Shown piece by piece: positions 27,470 to 28,178 of a DNA stretch of 28,178 nt. The notes under the pieces were generated by a model that was given only the letters and a program-made list of their open reading frames with translations, was not told where the DNA came from and searched no databases. The stretch lies in assembly GCA_943704415.1 (NCBI GenBank), contig CALSCO010000354.1:1-28178 (forward strand). Reading direction: 5' to 3'. The position numbers were made by a program, and so were the translations under genes. How positions within the stretch are numbered: position 1 is the stretch's first letter; the number at the start of each line of letters is the position of its first letter. The stretch is from Parvularia atlantis. Lineage: Eukaryota > Opisthokonta > Rotosphaerida.

Positions 27470-28095
27470 GTACACCCAGACAGAGTTGAGCCCCTTGTCG
27501 CCGCGCGGGTCGACGATCTCGATGTGCGGCGTCCACGTCGGCAGACGGAAGCGGCACGCGATCAACACGGCGTCGTCGCGCATCTCCCGCGCCAGCTTGG
27601 CCTCAAGCGTCGGCATCATCTCGGCCACGCCAAAGACGCAGATGTTGTGGAACTGCGGCTTTTGCGGCGCGCTCGTCGTCCGTGCAGTGGCGCACAAGCG
27701 GGCGCACGCACCTGCGACATGTCCAGCCGCCACAGGTTGCGCCGGTAGAACCGCGCCCGCCCCGACACGCCCAGCAGCCGCGCGCGCAGCCGCGACCACA
27801 GCACCAGCCACACGTTGAGCTCGTACCCGACCGCGGGGATGCCCTCGCGCGCCGCCGCCAGCACCACGCGCCCGTCACCCGACCCGAGGTCGACCAGCGG
27901 CCCGCCGCGCGCGCGGCACTGCTGCAGCACGAGCTCGATCTGCCGCGGCGCCGCGGGCACGTACGGCAGTGCGAGCTTGCCGCGCAGCGCCGGCGTCACG
28001 AACGGCAGCGCCACGCCGTACACCGCCGCCAGCACCGCCGCCACGCCGCCCAGCGCCCGGGCTGCTCTGCTGTCATGAAGGTGGAGAAAGCACAT
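27470..28095 (-). CDS. ATPSCKMT: ATPSCKMT/FAM173-type mitochondrial lysine methyltransferase
   Basis: The animal enzyme methylates a lysine of the ATP synthase c-subunit or of ANT, using S-adenosylmethionine at the inner mitochondrial membrane. Exons 28095-27712 and 27652 leftward, joined across 27653-27711 to give [17 protein letters not shown]. An N-terminal hydrophobic helix ([14 protein letters not shown]) precedes F-V-T-P-A-L-R and the pre-SAM motif L-P-Y-V-P-A. SAM motif I is [15 protein letters not shown], then [19 protein letters not shown] and N-S-V-W-V-Y match the family end. After the Tyr at 27470-27472 the frame stays open antisense to the neighbour down to 27050, so the true stop or a last intron is unresolved. 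Family assignment is firm; the 3' end is not. Confidence 0.88.
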
Positions 28096-28110
28096 TGCGA
28101 TCAGCCAATC

Positions 28111-28178
28111 ATGGCCAGCGAGGTCGAGCCGCCCGGTCCGTGTGTGACATGCGCGCGCGCAGCCGCCACCGCTCGGTC
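28111..28178 (+). CDS. Possible first codons of a divergent gene running off the window
   Basis: An ATG at 28111, preceded by CCAAT at 28105, opens M-A-S-E-V-E-P-P and is followed by a GT...T-G-A-C...G-C-G-C-A-G stretch at about 28136-28162 that would be an unusually short (27-base) intron. It is only 15 bases from the methyltransferase start. Too little sequence remains to judge it. Confidence 0.2.
   Translation, partial: MASEVEPPGPCVTCARAAATAR

Noticed and set aside
1-28178. tRNA, rRNA, virus-like or transposon genes.
   Set aside because: No tRNA-like arms, rRNA core sequence, reverse transcriptase, integrase, capsid or transposase motifs were recognised in any frame examined.

Overview
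The window looks like nuclear DNA of a GC-rich unicellular eukaryote. Most genes are cut by many very short introns (mostly 42-71 bases). These begin GTGCGY, carry a CTGAC- or CTCAC-like branch site a few bases before the acceptor, and end in YAG. I inferred 72 complete introns by restoring conserved protein sequence and checked the reading phase at every junction. The gene set is wholly eukaryotic (mitochondrial Fe-S, ribosome, respiratory and methyltransferase proteins, a nucleolar helicase, endomembrane receptors). The lineage cannot be fixed from sequence alone; a heterotrophic protist, possibly near the animal/fungal/apusomonad side, fits the EGF-rich, MRH-domain and SHKBP1/KCTD3-type proteins, but this is an inference. 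I saw no virus-like element, no CRISPR and no rRNA or tRNA gene.

Layout. 1-1866 (+): 3' part of a PA-domain-like seven-TM protein gene. 2315-8935 (+): one intronless 2206-residue protein with over 30 EGF/laminin-type repeats joined to a multi-pass membrane domain and a long tail. 9030-11233 (+): DDX52/ROK1 helicase. 11449-13453 (+): complete paralogue of the first gene, with all shared introns in the same places. 13521-14687 (-): IBA57. 14779-15834 (+): hemerythrin-domain protein. 15918-18466 (+): SHKBP1/KCTD3 (BTB plus WD40). 18511-20864 (-): calcium-binding type II NADH dehydrogenase. 20903-22707 (+): cysteine-rich single-pass secretory protein. 22863-23390 (-): mitochondrial ribosomal protein S16. 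23463-25222 (+): serine beta-lactamase/NylB-like hydrolase. 25379-25740: unresolved small gene. 25847-26951 (+): mannose-6-phosphate-receptor/Atg27-like protein. 27077-27451 (+): short LYC1-like acetyltransferase fragment. 27470-28095 (-): ATPSCKMT/FAM173 methyltransferase.

Genes are extremely tightly packed. Divergent start codons lie 91, 72, 38 and perhaps 15 bases apart, and convergent stop codons only tens of bases apart. Several neighbours are mitochondrial (IBA57, NADH dehydrogenase, S16, ATPSCKMT), but they are interleaved with secretory-pathway genes and I see no operon-like logic. The best leads are the PA-7TM gene pair, the EGF/multi-pass fusion, a perfect three-unit heat-shock-element-like sequence inside a 38-base bidirectional promoter, and a candidate 29-base intron.
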